DNA of 64,000 nt from Sporolactobacillus mangiferae. GTDB lineage: Bacteria; Bacillota; Bacilli; Bacillales; Sporolactobacillaceae. Positions within the stretch are counted from its first letter, which is position 1; each line of letters begins with the position of its first letter. A model generated the notes under the pieces. It saw only the letters and a list, made by a program, of their open reading frames with translations, was not told the DNA's origin and did no database searches. Below, piece after piece: positions 37,548 to 46,494 of the stretch. The position numbers were made by a program, and so were the translations under genes. Where the stretch lies: NCBI RefSeq assembly GCF_023336505.1, contig NZ_JAMAST010000001.1, positions 434,001 through 498,000 of the forward strand, written 5' to 3'.

Positions 37548-38070
37548 TTAATTTTCTTTAATATCCCTTAGTATTTGTGATCGTTCTTCCTCAAGGTCCT
37601 GCCAGTTCCAATAATCAGTAGGATCGTCCATATCATCGCCATTGTAAGCCTTAAAAGCATCCAAATAATGCTCGCAGTGATACTTCATTTGCAATGCAAC
37701 GATTTCTTCATCTATTTCTTTTAATCGTTCTTCCGGAGACTGGATGATTGACTTCTTCTTTTGATAGATCATTTGCATTTTGAAACAATAGCCGGGATCA
37801 TTCCAAAGTTCAACAACATATTTTGGAACTTTTTTATGGCGCGTTGTATCGGCTATTTCCAACATATTTGCTAAACGTTGCATTAGATATTTTTAATTCT
37901 TTTTCTGCTTCTTTTGGTGTCAGGAGATAATCATCTTTGTATTCAAAGCTGATTTCTTTACCACCGAACTCGAGAAACAAGAATTCCAAGTCAATTTTAA
38001 GTTTGCCAAATTCGACATCAGAGCTATTGGAATTGGATGCAGCAAAATGATGCACCCATTCAACTAGCAT
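37548..38070 (-). pseudogene. Helix-turn-helix gene broken by a frameshift
   Basis: The frame from 38070 encodes LLTPKEAEKELKISNATFSKYV, a MerR/excisionase-like helix-turn-helix, then shifts near 37860. The second frame continues EIADTTRHKKVPKYVVELW, NDPGYCFKMQMI and a helical acidic end DLEEERSQILRDIKEN. Joined, the two make one protein of about 170 residues. Its ATG overlaps the stop of the Cys-rich gene. Its stop is one base before the start of the decayed His-rich gene, as in coupled toxin-antitoxin operons. Confidence 0.6.
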
Positions 38071-38426
38071 CTCCAGTTAATGGATCTGTTGGCGCATTTT
38101 CTACTGCACAATACAGGTCTATTTACCTTCATCCTATCATACAAATTCCTAGCATTCCTAATTTTTAAGAACCATTCATTGCACTCAGAGCATTTAAAGT
38201 AGTGGAATGTTAATTTTTTATATTTTATCTCCAAGTAAGTAACATTACCATCATTATTTATGTATTTATCCATTTCAGTTATATTCGGGGATTTCAATAT
38301 ACTATCTGCATTTATATTACCAGTTGGTAGTTCATTTTGTATTCTCTCTCGACACGAGGAACATAATTTAATTCCATCCTTATATCCTTTGCGATACGAA
38401 TTATCGCATATTTCGCATATCACCAT
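38064..38426 (-). CDS. Small Cys-rich zinc-ribbon-like protein
   Basis: 120 residues. Four Cys pairs are visible: C4-x2-C7, C22-x2-C25, C79-x2-C82 and C107-x3-C111, enough for two zinc sites. AGGAGGTGTGA directly precedes the ATG, one of the best ribosome sites in the region. The gene overlaps the broken helix-turn-helix gene by seven bases. No family recognised; nucleic-acid or protein binding is only a guess. Confidence 0.65.
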   Translation of the reverse strand: MVICEICDNSYRKGYKDGIKLCSSCRERIQNELPTGNINADSILKSPNITEMDKYINNDGNVTYLEIKYKKLTFHYFKCSECNEWFLKIRNARNLYDRMKVNRPVLCSRKCANRSINWRC

Positions 38427-38481
38427 TCACACCTCCTGCTGTTAAATTATACATTATATTCTGGCAATAAAGGTTATAAAT

Positions 38482-38504
38482 GAAAAAGCGGGATTTCTCC
38501 CACT
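38482..38504 (-). terminator. Terminator of the Ser-rich secreted protein gene
   Basis: AGTGGGA and TCCCGCT form a 7-bp stem with a GAAA loop on the minus strand, followed by TTTTTCATTT. Confidence 0.7.
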
Positions 38505-38512
38505 AATATTAA

Positions 38513-39508
38513 TCAATCACCGAAATTTGCCCCACCTGAATGATTACCACTATTATCGTAAACTTCCACAGATTTATCAGTCCATTTTGCTGTGCCTACA
38601 CTATGCATATGTTTTTTGTCATACCCGCCATAACTATGAGTCGTTACACTTCCCCCACCGCTGGATTTCTTTGCACTTGTTGTTCCGCTTGATGCTTTAC
38701 TTGAACTTGAGCTTGATCCTTTAGAAGACCTACTTGCTGTTGAGCTTCCGGATGATCTTGTGGCGCTGCTTGGGGAACCAGAAGCTTTGTACGTTTTACT
38801 GGACCCATTTGACAAACTTGCCGCACTGGATCCGTTACCACCGTTGCCATTAGCGTCTGCGCCGCTTGTTGATCCATCAGATCCGTTACTTGCAGATTTC
38901 TTTGCAGCTGCCGCCTTCGCGTCAGCAATCTTTTTCTCCTCAGCCTTTTTCTTAGCAGCTGCCTTTTTCTCCTTGATCGCCTTAATATCAGACTTAGCAG
39001 TATTGCTCAGGCTATCAATTCTTTTACTGAATGTGGCTTCCTCATCCTTCGTCAAAACCGTACCAGTGTAGCTTGAAACAACCTTGCTCTCACCATTTAA
39101 CACATCCAAGCGGTCATTTAACGAATCCTCAGATGACTTAACCACCGTGGACTCCAAGTCCTTGATTTCCTTATCTAACCTGGTTTTCAGGTACAGCTTC
39201 TCGGATGCAATGGTGGATTTGAACTTATCCACAACCTTGCCATCCTGCGTGGCTGAGTCACGCTTCAGGTACGAGCTGTATGACCCCTCCAGGTTCTTTA
39301 GGGCTGCCAACCGGTTGTCGTTGGTCCCCTTGAACTGGTCCTTAGCCTTGCTTACGTATGAGATTTCCGAGTTAACCCTATTGCTGTATGCCTCCTGATT
39401 TGCATGGGCAACGCCCAAAGCGGTCAGGGAACCGCCTGCGATCAGCACAGCAGCTGCTGCGGAGATCGCGATTTTCTTATGATTCTTCAAACTTTCCAAA
39501 AACTTCAT
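38513..39508 (-). CDS. Secreted protein with low-complexity Ser/Gly/Lys-rich half
   Basis: 331 residues. A Sec signal peptide (KKIAISAAAAVLIAGGSLTA, cleavage likely after AHA near residue 36) is followed by a charged helical region to about residue 200 containing a Lys/Ala coiled-coil run. The rest is almost only Ser, Gly, Ala, Lys and Thr before a short end with YGGYDKKHMHSVGTAKW. No cell-wall anchor motif is visible. GGTGGAAA precedes the ATG at 39508. The helical part could bind wall polymers; no family recognised. Confidence 0.8.
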   Translation of the reverse strand: MKFLESLKNHKKIAISAAAAVLIAGGSLTALGVAHANQEAYSNRVNSEISYVSKAKDQFKGTNDNRLAALKNLEGSYSSYLKRDSATQDGKVVDKFKSTIASEKLYLKTRLDKEIKDLESTVVKSSEDSLNDRLDVLNGESKVVSSYTGTVLTKDEEATFSKRIDSLSNTAKSDIKAIKEKKAAAKKKAEEKKIADAKAAAAKKSASNGSDGSTSGADANGNGGNGSSAASLSNGSSKTYKASGSPSSATRSSGSSTASRSSKGSSSSSSKASSGTTSAKKSSGGGSVTTHSYGGYDKKHMHSVGTAKWTDKSVEVYDNSGNHSGGANFGD

Positions 39509-39621
39509 GATTTCCACCCACGTAGTATTAAAATGGCGCGTCAACATTATTTTTGTGCTTGCAGAGGTAGACGATAAATTTTAAATGTATCAATCATTTC
39601 TTGGGTATCTACAATGATACT

Positions 39622-39777
39622 TCAAATTCGTTTGCTATAGATGCGTTGAAATTTAAGTATTAAAGTAGAAAATACCCCTTCCAAGGCTTCATACACCGTA
39701 TCAGCATCTTGACCATGAACTCCGCGCTCAATTTCTTCTTTCGTTTTATCTGAAATGGCTGATGGCACTTGTATCAT
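39622..39777 (-). CDS. Small hypothetical protein
   Basis: 51 residues, MIQVPSAISDKTKEEIERGV at the start, with GGAGG nine bases upstream. Charged and helical, no membrane segment. It lies 114 bases upstream of the Ser-rich secreted gene on the same strand, so the two may be cotranscribed. The good ribosome site is the main support. Confidence 0.45.
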   Translation of the reverse strand: MIQVPSAISDKTKEEIERGVHGQDADTVYEALEGVFSTLILKFQRIYSKRI

Positions 39778-40148
39778 CTACTTTACCTCCATTTTATGCT
39801 TGATTAACGATTTGTCAATTTCGTTAAACATTGTATTCAGTTAAAAGGTCTTTATACCCCACGAAAAACTGTATTCCTCTTTGAATAGCTGAAAAATTAG
39901 GTGTGTTGATACACAGTCATCATGTTTAACATCACTAAAAATCGTCTCCAGCTCATTTCAGCGGACGGTGTTCAATTCAGATTGAACAACACCCAAATCC
40001 AAAAGATCTCTCAAGGTGAGACACCAAGCCGAAGCAGCGGTGAATGACATGTAGTCGATCCGCCCGAAGGATCCCTCGTCCCCACAATGCTGGAAATTCC
40101 AATTGAACACTGTCCTGGATTAATGATGCTGTGAGAAGAGAAGATACA

Positions 40149-40178
40149 TTGCATTAACTCGCGCGAACTGTGTATAAT
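40149..40178 (+). promoter_or_regulatory. Promoter of the antitoxin RNA, copy 1
   Basis: TTGCAT (40149-40154), an 18-base spacer and a perfect TATAAT (40173-40178). Copy 2 keeps the same TTGCAT (40628) and spacing but has TAAACT (40652) as -10. Confidence 0.75.
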
Positions 40179-40184
40179 AAAATT

Positions 40185-40330
40185 AGATTAAGGCAAAATA
40201 AATCCGCCAGTGCTGCGAACACTGACGGCTGGCAATATCCGCGTAGAGCGGATGCAGTGCCTTCTAGCTAAATCGTTTCTATTGACCGATCCGCTTCAGC
40301 TCCTGCCAGAGCATATGAGGCGGATTATTT
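40185..40330 (+). ncRNA. Antisense antitoxin RNA of the type I module, copy 1
   Basis: It would start about seven bases after the TATAAT box and end at a hairpin whose outer arms ATCCGC and GCGGAT (40289-40325) are followed by TATTTTTTT. This RNA overlaps the 3' part of the toxin mRNA, the arrangement of TxpA/RatA and BsrE/SR5. Boundaries are predicted, not measured. Confidence 0.6.
40195..40228 (-). terminator. Terminator of the toxin mRNA, copy 1
   Basis: CCGTCAGTG (40228-40220) pairs with CACTGGCGG (40212-40204), one G-T pair, and ATTTATTTT follows on the minus strand. Confidence 0.7.
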
Positions 40331-40402
40331 TTTTCTGTCTGACAGCATCAAGATAAGCACTCCAAAACTAATCATAAGTGTCATCGCTTGAAATACTGTC
40401 AT
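40325..40402 (-). CDS. Holin-like type I toxin, copy 1
   Basis: 25 residues: MTVFQAMTLMISFGVLILML followed by the charged end SDRKK. This is the start, single hydrophobic helix and basic tail of the putative holin-like toxins of Firmicutes (TxpA/BsrE-like). AAAGGGGGTGA lies six bases before the ATG, an unusually strong site typical of these toxins. Such peptides insert in the membrane and depolarise it or disturb the envelope. An antisense RNA gene overlaps its 3' end. Confidence 0.8.
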   Translation of the reverse strand: MTVFQAMTLMISFGVLILMLSDRKK

Positions 40403-40752
40403 TGGCGTCACCCCCTTTCACAAGGGTGTCACCGCATCCGCTCATATGCATCATCTATTGCCTGTCTAAAATTATATCATGGAATGTATGTTCGAATCTT
40501 TAAGTGGGCAGTTATTGTGCCAATCTTTTTAGGACAGTATCCGTTTGTTTTTGCTCACTGCCTCTTCAACCGGACTGTTCGATTGAATCTTTCCTGGATT
40601 AATGGTGCTGTGAGAAGAAAAAAACCATTGCATTAAATTATCCGAATAGTGTAAACTAATATTAGTTCAAAGCAAAATAAATCCGGCAGTGCTTCGAACA
40701 CTGACGGGATGGCAATATCGGCTTCAGCTCCTGCAAGAGCATATGAGGCGAA

Positions 40753-40830
40753 TTATTTCTTTCTGTCTGACAGCATTAAGATAAGCACTCCAAAACTAAT
40801 CATTAGTGTCATCGCTTGAAAGAATGTCAT
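40753..40830 (-). CDS. Holin-like type I toxin, copy 2 without ribosome site
   Basis: 25 residues, differing from copy 1 only in Phe for Val at position 3. The sequence before the ATG reads GTGCGGCGCTA and contains no ribosome-binding site; the homology to copy 1 stops almost exactly at the start codon. It is probably silent, although the frame has been kept intact. Confidence 0.6.
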   Translation of the reverse strand: MTFFQAMTLMISFGVLILMLSDRKK

Positions 40831-40897
40831 TAGCGCCGCACGCTCATTTCAGTGGACGGCACTTTTTTATTATTTCTTTTTCACCGGGAAACCCCGC

Positions 40898-43800
40898 TCA
40901 TATACTCAAAATCTCTTTAATTTCTTGTTCAGTCATTCGTGACAGGGATTGATCACCGGATTCAACGACCGATTCAATGAGATCCTTTTTCTTCTGCTGC
41001 AGTTCGTGTATTTTTTCTTCAATTGTGCCTTGGGTGAGCATGCGAACCACCTGCACGACATGGCGCTGGCCAATACGGTGCGCCCGACCGACCGCCTGGT
41101 CTTCAACCGCCGGATTCCACCACAAATCGTAAAGGATGACCGTATCGGCGCCGGTCAGATTCAGCCCTGTGTTTCCCGCCTTAAGCGACAGCAAGAAGAT
41201 GGGATGTTCCCCTTGGTTGAACCGGTCAACCATGTCGACGCGTTGTTTTGCCGGGGTCTGGCCGTCCAGATAAAAGAAACTCAAGCCCTTCTCCTCTAAG
41301 GCCGTACGGATAATCGCCAGCATGCTGGTAAATTGAGAAAAAATAAGGATATGCCGCCCGTTCTCAAGATAATCGGTGATCATTTCAAGCAGCTGCTCCA
41401 GCTTCCCGGATTCTCCATGATAGTCTTCCAGAAAGAGAGCAGGATGGCAGCAAATTTGCCGCAGACGGGTGAGTCCGGCAAGGATCTTGATCCGGCTCTT
41501 CTGGAATCCTTCCTTTTCAAGTGAATCCTTTGTTTCTTTCTGAATTTTTTCAAGGTAGGCCAAATAAAGCTCTTTCTGATCTTTTGTCAGTTCGGAGCTC
41601 TGGATCGTTTCAATTTTGTCCGGAAGTTCCGATAGTACGTCCTTTTTCACGCGGCGCAGCAGAAACGGCCGAATCATTTTCGCGATTTTTTCCTGCTCCA
41701 TCTTTTTAAACTCGGAAAGTCCCGGAAAGAATCCAGGTAATAGCGTTTGGAAAATCGACCAGAGCTCATCAATTGAGTTCTCAATCGGTGTTCCGCTCAT
41801 TGCGAACCGATTTCGAGCATTGATTTTACGGACAGATTTGGCGGTCTTTGTATTAAAGTTCTTGATGGTCTGGGCTTCATCAAGGATCAGTGTACTAAAT
41901 GTCTCATTTTCATAAGCGTCGATGTCCTGACGCAGCGTTTGGTAGGACGTAATCCAGACATCCGGGCTCTGTCCCTGCTGAAACAATGCCTGCCGTTCCC
42001 GCACTGTTCCGGATGCAACAACAGCCTCCAGGTCAGGCGCGAATTTTGCCAGTTCATTCTTCCAGTTGTAGATCAGCGAGGCCGGCGTGACAATCAATGC
42101 CGGCTTAACCTCGGGCTTTGTTTCTTTTTCCGATAAAAGAAACGCGATCCCCTGTACCGTCTTACCCAGACCCATCTCGTCGGCCAGAATGCCGCCAAGA
42201 CCATAATTTCCCAATGTTTTCAGCCATTGATAGCCATAATATTGATAGTCTCTGAGGTCGGCGTGGAGCGAATCGGGCAACTCAAATTCAATCAAATCCG
42301 GGTTCCTCAGTCGGTTCAAAAAGCGTCGAAAGCCTTTGCCAAACCCAACGGACGCGTGCTTTTCACCCAGTATCGAGTCAATTTGCCCGCCGCGGTAAAT
42401 CGGCACGTTCAGTTGATTATCCTGAAGTTCTTTCTTAGACACATTCAGTTCGTCCAGCATCTGTTTGACAGGCAAGAATGTCTCATCCTCCAAAGGGACA
42501 AAGGTGCCGCTCGGGAGGCGATAGTAGCGCTTCTTTTCAACAAGGGATTGAAGAATGTTCTGGATCTCATTCTCATTGATTCCGTCGAGCTGGAAGCGGA
42601 CATCGAGCCAATTTTCGCTTGAGTCCATATCAATTTTCGCGAACGGTGTCTTTTGTTCGGGCATCAGAAGCGTTCGGACTGAACCGGTCAACAAAATTTC
42701 CGCAACGTTTTCCAGTTCCGGGAGTGCCTCATACAGAAATTCGTAGATGGCCTCCTCTCCTTCGGCGTAGAGCCGTTTCCCACTGATTTTGAGTGTAGAG
42801 GCTTCGAGCATATCCATAATGGTCTGTTCTTTTTCCGCATCGCGAATAAAGATCTGATCCTCCACGCCGGTCTCTTTATTCTGTTCAAAGGGTCTCACAA
42901 CCGCTTGTCCATAATGGTACTCAAGCTGAACAATCAATTGATCCTCTTCACGATCAACCATCAGTTTCGCGTGCAGCGGATGCCATGCGATGCGTTCGGA
43001 AACTGTATCGGTAATCGTCAGTTTGCTGATTTTTTTCAAACCGGGTGCGACATTGGAAAGAAACGGCTCAATCTGATCTTTTCCAATCGGCAGCGTGGTC
43101 ACACCGGAACGGTTGACAATCGAGAAGAGCTTACCAATCAGCCCTTGCTGGTCGGAAGAAAGGGAATAGAATGCCCCATCTTTTAAAAGATAACCATATT
43201 GATCTAAATAGTCTGCCTCTTTCAGATCGGACAGATCCACCTCATAACCACCCTGTGAATGCTCTTCCAGACGAAATTCAAATGGAATTTCATTTTTATG
43301 TAACGTCATCCGGCTCCCACCCAAAAAGCCATTGTCAAAATTCAGAGAGCAGAATTGGAGCTGGTTCAGGAGCTTTGGAAACAGCATCGGCGGAATGATG
43401 AACTGGCGCTCATCGGAACCTGAGTAACTCCCGATATACGCGTTCTGCATCATCCTGTAATTTCGGTAGCCCATTTGCTGACCAAGCATCTCAATCACCG
43501 CTTGATCTTCAGGTGTGAATCTGTGCTCCGATGGGATAAACGAGAACTTTTGTGTAAATGTATGCGGATATTGGTTAATCACCGCCTGAATAAAATCTCT
43601 GATCTTTTTGACAACGTACAGCCTTTTGATGCCTGTTCTCATCTGCAGTGTCAACCACGATGAGTGAAGGCCGATCGTCCATTCCGTTTGCAACACCAGT
43701 TTTCGGTCACCATGCTGCCGATCATGGTTCTTCTGCTGAACGCGCGCAAACGTATCAATCAATTGATTCATTAACCCCTCATTGGAATGCTCGGTCGCAT

Positions 43801-44107
43801 TATAGCTCGATATGCCCCATCCATCCTCCTGATATTCTTTTATTTCTAAAAGAACAGCGGCAACATGCTTGCAAGGCGATGAGAATTGCTCGGCTGCCGG
43901 GCAGTCGCAGTGATAGACGAGCGATCGTCCTTCAAAATGTATATCAACCAGATAGTAGTCTGTCCCCTCAACCTCCGCTTGCCAAGAATCGGTGTCTGGA
44001 TCAAAATGCAGGCTTTCGACATGTCCTTCACTATAATAGCTGTATCCGCGTTGATAGATTATTGGGGAAAAATAGTTTTTTATTATTTTTTCTGTTAATT
44101 GAACCAT
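40898..44107 (-). CDS. ywqA: SNF2-family ATPase with SWIM zinc finger (YwqA-like)
   Basis: 1069 residues. The N-terminus has a SWIM zinc finger, CDCPAAEQFSSPCKHV (about residues 68-83). A long middle region follows, then the Swi2/Snf2 motor with LADEMGLGKTVQ (motif I), LILDEAQTIKN (motif II), MSGTPIENS (III), and the C-terminal helicase half IFSQFTSMLAII, SLKAGNTGLNLTGAD and GRAHRIGQ. It should translocate on DNA and remodel protein-DNA complexes, likely in repair or recombination. It is a single gene without close neighbours. Confidence 0.95.
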   Translation of the reverse strand: MVQLTEKIIKNYFSPIIYQRGYSYYSEGHVESLHFDPDTDSWQAEVEGTDYYLVDIHFEGRSLVYHCDCPAAEQFSSPCKHVAAVLLEIKEYQEDGWGISSYNATEHSNEGLMNQLIDTFARVQQKNHDRQHGDRKLVLQTEWTIGLHSSWLTLQMRTGIKRLYVVKKIRDFIQAVINQYPHTFTQKFSFIPSEHRFTPEDQAVIEMLGQQMGYRNYRMMQNAYIGSYSGSDERQFIIPPMLFPKLLNQLQFCSLNFDNGFLGGSRMTLHKNEIPFEFRLEEHSQGGYEVDLSDLKEADYLDQYGYLLKDGAFYSLSSDQQGLIGKLFSIVNRSGVTTLPIGKDQIEPFLSNVAPGLKKISKLTITDTVSERIAWHPLHAKLMVDREEDQLIVQLEYHYGQAVVRPFEQNKETGVEDQIFIRDAEKEQTIMDMLEASTLKISGKRLYAEGEEAIYEFLYEALPELENVAEILLTGSVRTLLMPEQKTPFAKIDMDSSENWLDVRFQLDGINENEIQNILQSLVEKKRYYRLPSGTFVPLEDETFLPVKQMLDELNVSKKELQDNQLNVPIYRGGQIDSILGEKHASVGFGKGFRRFLNRLRNPDLIEFELPDSLHADLRDYQYYGYQWLKTLGNYGLGGILADEMGLGKTVQGIAFLLSEKETKPEVKPALIVTPASLIYNWKNELAKFAPDLEAVVASGTVRERQALFQQGQSPDVWITSYQTLRQDIDAYENETFSTLILDEAQTIKNFNTKTAKSVRKINARNRFAMSGTPIENSIDELWSIFQTLLPGFFPGLSEFKKMEQEKIAKMIRPFLLRRVKKDVLSELPDKIETIQSSELTKDQKELYLAYLEKIQKETKDSLEKEGFQKSRIKILAGLTRLRQICCHPALFLEDYHGESGKLEQLLEMITDYLENGRHILIFSQFTSMLAIIRTALEEKGLSFFYLDGQTPAKQRVDMVDRFNQGEHPIFLLSLKAGNTGLNLTGADTVILYDLWWNPAVEDQAVGRAHRIGQRHVVQVVRMLTQGTIEEKIHELQQKKKDLIESVVESGDQSLSRMTEQEIKEILSI

Positions 44108-44580
44108 GTATACCTACACACCTATTCGCTTCATTTATCACTATTACACACAACATTTTCATCGTTTTGTCCGAATCAAAAAATCAACGTGATGCAAGGC
44201 TCCCCAAAATAGCCAGAGAGCTGCGAAGACGTTGTCTTATTATCAAACGTTTACAGATCCTTCTTAAAAGAATACCAATTAGCCTAACTATAACAAAATT
44301 AAATGCAGAGTGACAGGTACACCTTAAAGAAAACGGTATTTGATGCTGAACCTGAGATAACAAACGTGATGTCCCAAGAATGTCGGCTGACAAATCATTC
44401 CGATTGCAAATATGGATAAGCTGATTATCCATGCAGGATGAGTGAACGTATCCAGAAAATTAAAACCATAACAACAACCAGGATGAGAATAGAGACATTG
44501 ATAAACCAAAAAATGCTTAAATAATTGTTCATTGTGTTTTAGTATACTTAGTTCAAATTCAAATGTCCGCGGAGGTATCG
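44108..44580. other. 473-base gap between divergent genes
   Basis: AT-rich. It should contain the promoters of the SNF2 gene and of the broken alaX. I see no supported gene, RNA or repeat. Confidence 0.5.
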
Positions 44581-45233
44581 ATGATGGCTGTAAGAAAGGT
44601 ATTTTGGGAGGATCCTTATTTAACGCAAATCGACGCAACGATTACCTCAGTATCTGCACAGGCTGTCACCCTCAGTCAAACCGTCGCCTATACTTTTAAC
44701 GGGGGACAGTCATCAGATACCGGAACAATTGGTGGATGGCCGATTCTTTCCGCAGAAAAAGACGGCAAGGAGATTCGCTATGAATTGCCCTGAATCGCAC
44801 CGCTTGCATGTTGGAGAGAACGTTATCGTGACAATTAATTGCCTGGCCTCAGCGCTATCGGCTGATGCGGCTTCATTTCGCGGCGGAACTGGTGCTCGAA
44901 AATGTGTACCAGTTCTTTAATCATCCGGAGAAAATCGGTGCAAATATTAATGAAGATAAAGCGCGGATTGATTTCTATTGGGAGGGCAGCATTGCAACGA
45001 TTTTTTCTGAACTGACACGGCGCGTCAATCAGATGATTGAGGAGGATTTGCCGATCATTAGCGCATTCAGTGATGAGCAAAATCAACGAAGGTATTGGAG
45101 AATTGAAGGCTTCGCTCAGGTCCCGTGCGGCGGCACACATCTTCACCGGACGGGAGAGATTGGCCCGATCCACCTGAAAAGGAGGAACTTGGGTAAAGAA
45201 AAAGAGCGGATGGAAATCTTTTTTCAGGAATAA
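44581..45233 (+). pseudogene. alaX: Alanyl-tRNA editing protein gene with two frameshifts
   Basis: The frame from 44581 (after GGAGG) gives VRKVFWEDPYLTQIDATITS and ends EIRYELP at a stop caused by one extra C near 44790. The next frame carries ESHRLHVGENVIVTIN. A second shift near 44838 leads to QRYRLMRLHFAAELVLENVY and the C-terminal half with ACCGGTHL-type CGGTHLHRTGEIGPI. AlaX removes Ser or Gly from tRNA-Ala. The first lesion is in GCCCTGAA; either this is a pseudogene or the assembly has errors. Confidence 0.85.
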
Positions 45234-45299
45234 GGCCCCTCCGTCCGAATGCATACCAGGTAACGCATACTCTTGACGCCCCCCTTATGAACCTTGAAA

Positions 45300-45354
45300 C
45301 AGCTGAATCATCGAGATCCGCGATGCAACCGGTCTTCGATGATTCAGCTTTTCC
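45300..45354 (+). terminator. Terminator after alaX
   Basis: AGCTGAATCATCGA (45301-45314) pairs perfectly with TCGATGATTCAGCT (45336-45349), followed by TTTTCCTTT. Confidence 0.8.
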
Positions 45355-45410
45355 TTTACTCCATGATTTGTCACAGTAACCTGTCACTTTTTCAATGACA
45401 AAGCAACCTT

Positions 45411-46121
45411 TTATTCTGATCGCGCAATATCGCCGATAATATCGTGCTGAGCGAAGTCATGTTCCAGATAGGCAGCATTCTGTACAGGCAGATGCTGTTC
45501 CAATGTCTCCAGTACCTGAAGCTGAACCTTGGCCTGTTTGATTGTGTAATCCAATACATGACCGCCGATGCTGTGATCATCCGCCAGGAAGTGAATATGG
45601 TAGCCGGCAGCAGAAACTCCATTGAAAATGTCTGGTGAATAATAACCAATCAGCGTTCCACTCACATTAATCGCCTCAAACAGTTTTTGCTGGCTTGCGA
45701 TCTCCGCTAATGTCGGATAGGGAGGCTGCTGCTGTTCGACAACTCGGGTTTTCATATGCTGGAACGTTCCCTGTGCCTGGACGGCAAAGAAAATATTTTC
45801 CAGATGCTTTTCCTTCAGCAGCTTGTCCTGGAACGCTTTGCTGCTTATCTTTTCAAAGTGATCCCCATCCGTAAAATCAGCAAAGTGGGCATTGGCGAAT
45901 GGAATTTTAAACGAATCGGGGACTAGGGTGACCTGCCCCTGCCCATCAACCTTATAAGCCTGTCCATTTAAAATAATGAGTTCACCATCGAGGCCTTCTC
46001 CAGTGCCAATTCCGGTGTCAACATGCTGCAGCAGCGCACCAGCCGTAGTCGTACCTTCCAGCAGTCCAGCCACAAGCGTTGCCAGTGTCCCATGCTGATA
46101 CAGAACCGTTGTATCTTTCAT
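45411..46121 (-). CDS. budA: Alpha-acetolactate decarboxylase
   Basis: 236 residues, family length. Zinc-binding His residues are in SAAGYHIHFLADDHSIGGHV and the substrate-site Glu lies in TGEGLDGELIILNG. It converts acetolactate to acetoin, diverting pyruvate to a neutral product in fermentation. The acetolactate synthase gene is not adjacent, unlike alsSD in Bacillus. GGAGGGA lies seven bases before the ATG at 46121. A TGTGA-N6-TCATG site about 87 bases upstream suggests Fnr control. Confidence 0.95.
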   Translation of the reverse strand: MKDTTVLYQHGTLATLVAGLLEGTTTAGALLQHVDTGIGTGEGLDGELIILNGQAYKVDGQGQVTLVPDSFKIPFANAHFADFTDGDHFEKISSKAFQDKLLKEKHLENIFFAVQAQGTFQHMKTRVVEQQQPPYPTLAEIASQQKLFEAINVSGTLIGYYSPDIFNGVSAAGYHIHFLADDHSIGGHVLDYTIKQAKVQLQVLETLEQHLPVQNAAYLEHDFAQHDIIGDIARSE

Positions 46122-46207
46122 CAGTAATCCCTCCATCTAGCTTTGCGAACATATTAATATAAAAAAATTAATTTTTCTTTAAAAAAATTTGAGATTCATT
46201 AAAAAGC

Positions 46208-46223
46208 CATGACTTTTATCACA
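46208..46223 (-). promoter_or_regulatory. Fnr-type site upstream of budA
   Basis: On the minus strand TGTGATAAAAGTCATG matches TGTGA-N6-TCACA with two mismatches in the second half-site. Spacing and half-site one are the same as in the site upstream of fnr. Confidence 0.45.
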
Positions 46224-46494
46224 AAATAATCAATTTGTAATTTATTTCATACCACGAAAAATATTTTTCTTCAAGTAATTGCTATATGGATCTATTTTTC
46301 ATTGACTTTCCTTTGTATAAAAAATACGTTTCATATCCTTGAATCGAGTAAATAGAATGAACGTGCTGACTCTTACTCGGGAAATATTTTAGTAGAAACA
46401 ACATTGAGGATGCGAGGAAAATGCATATCGTTCTTGAAGCAGCAAATAGTGGATCATCCACATCTTAAACTCATTGCAAATATTTTTTATGCGC

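Larger units (their letters stand above)
40102..40830. repeat. Two direct copies of a type I toxin locus
   Basis: Copy 1 spans 40102-40402 and copy 2 spans 40582-40830. They share the sequence before the antitoxin promoter, the toxin terminator hairpin and the toxin frame. Copy 2 has lost about 50 bases in the middle of the antitoxin region and the toxin ribosome site. Confidence 0.8.

Noticed and set aside
39922-40047. 41-codon frame starting MFNITKNRLQ
   Set aside because: No ribosome-binding site and no conservation signal.
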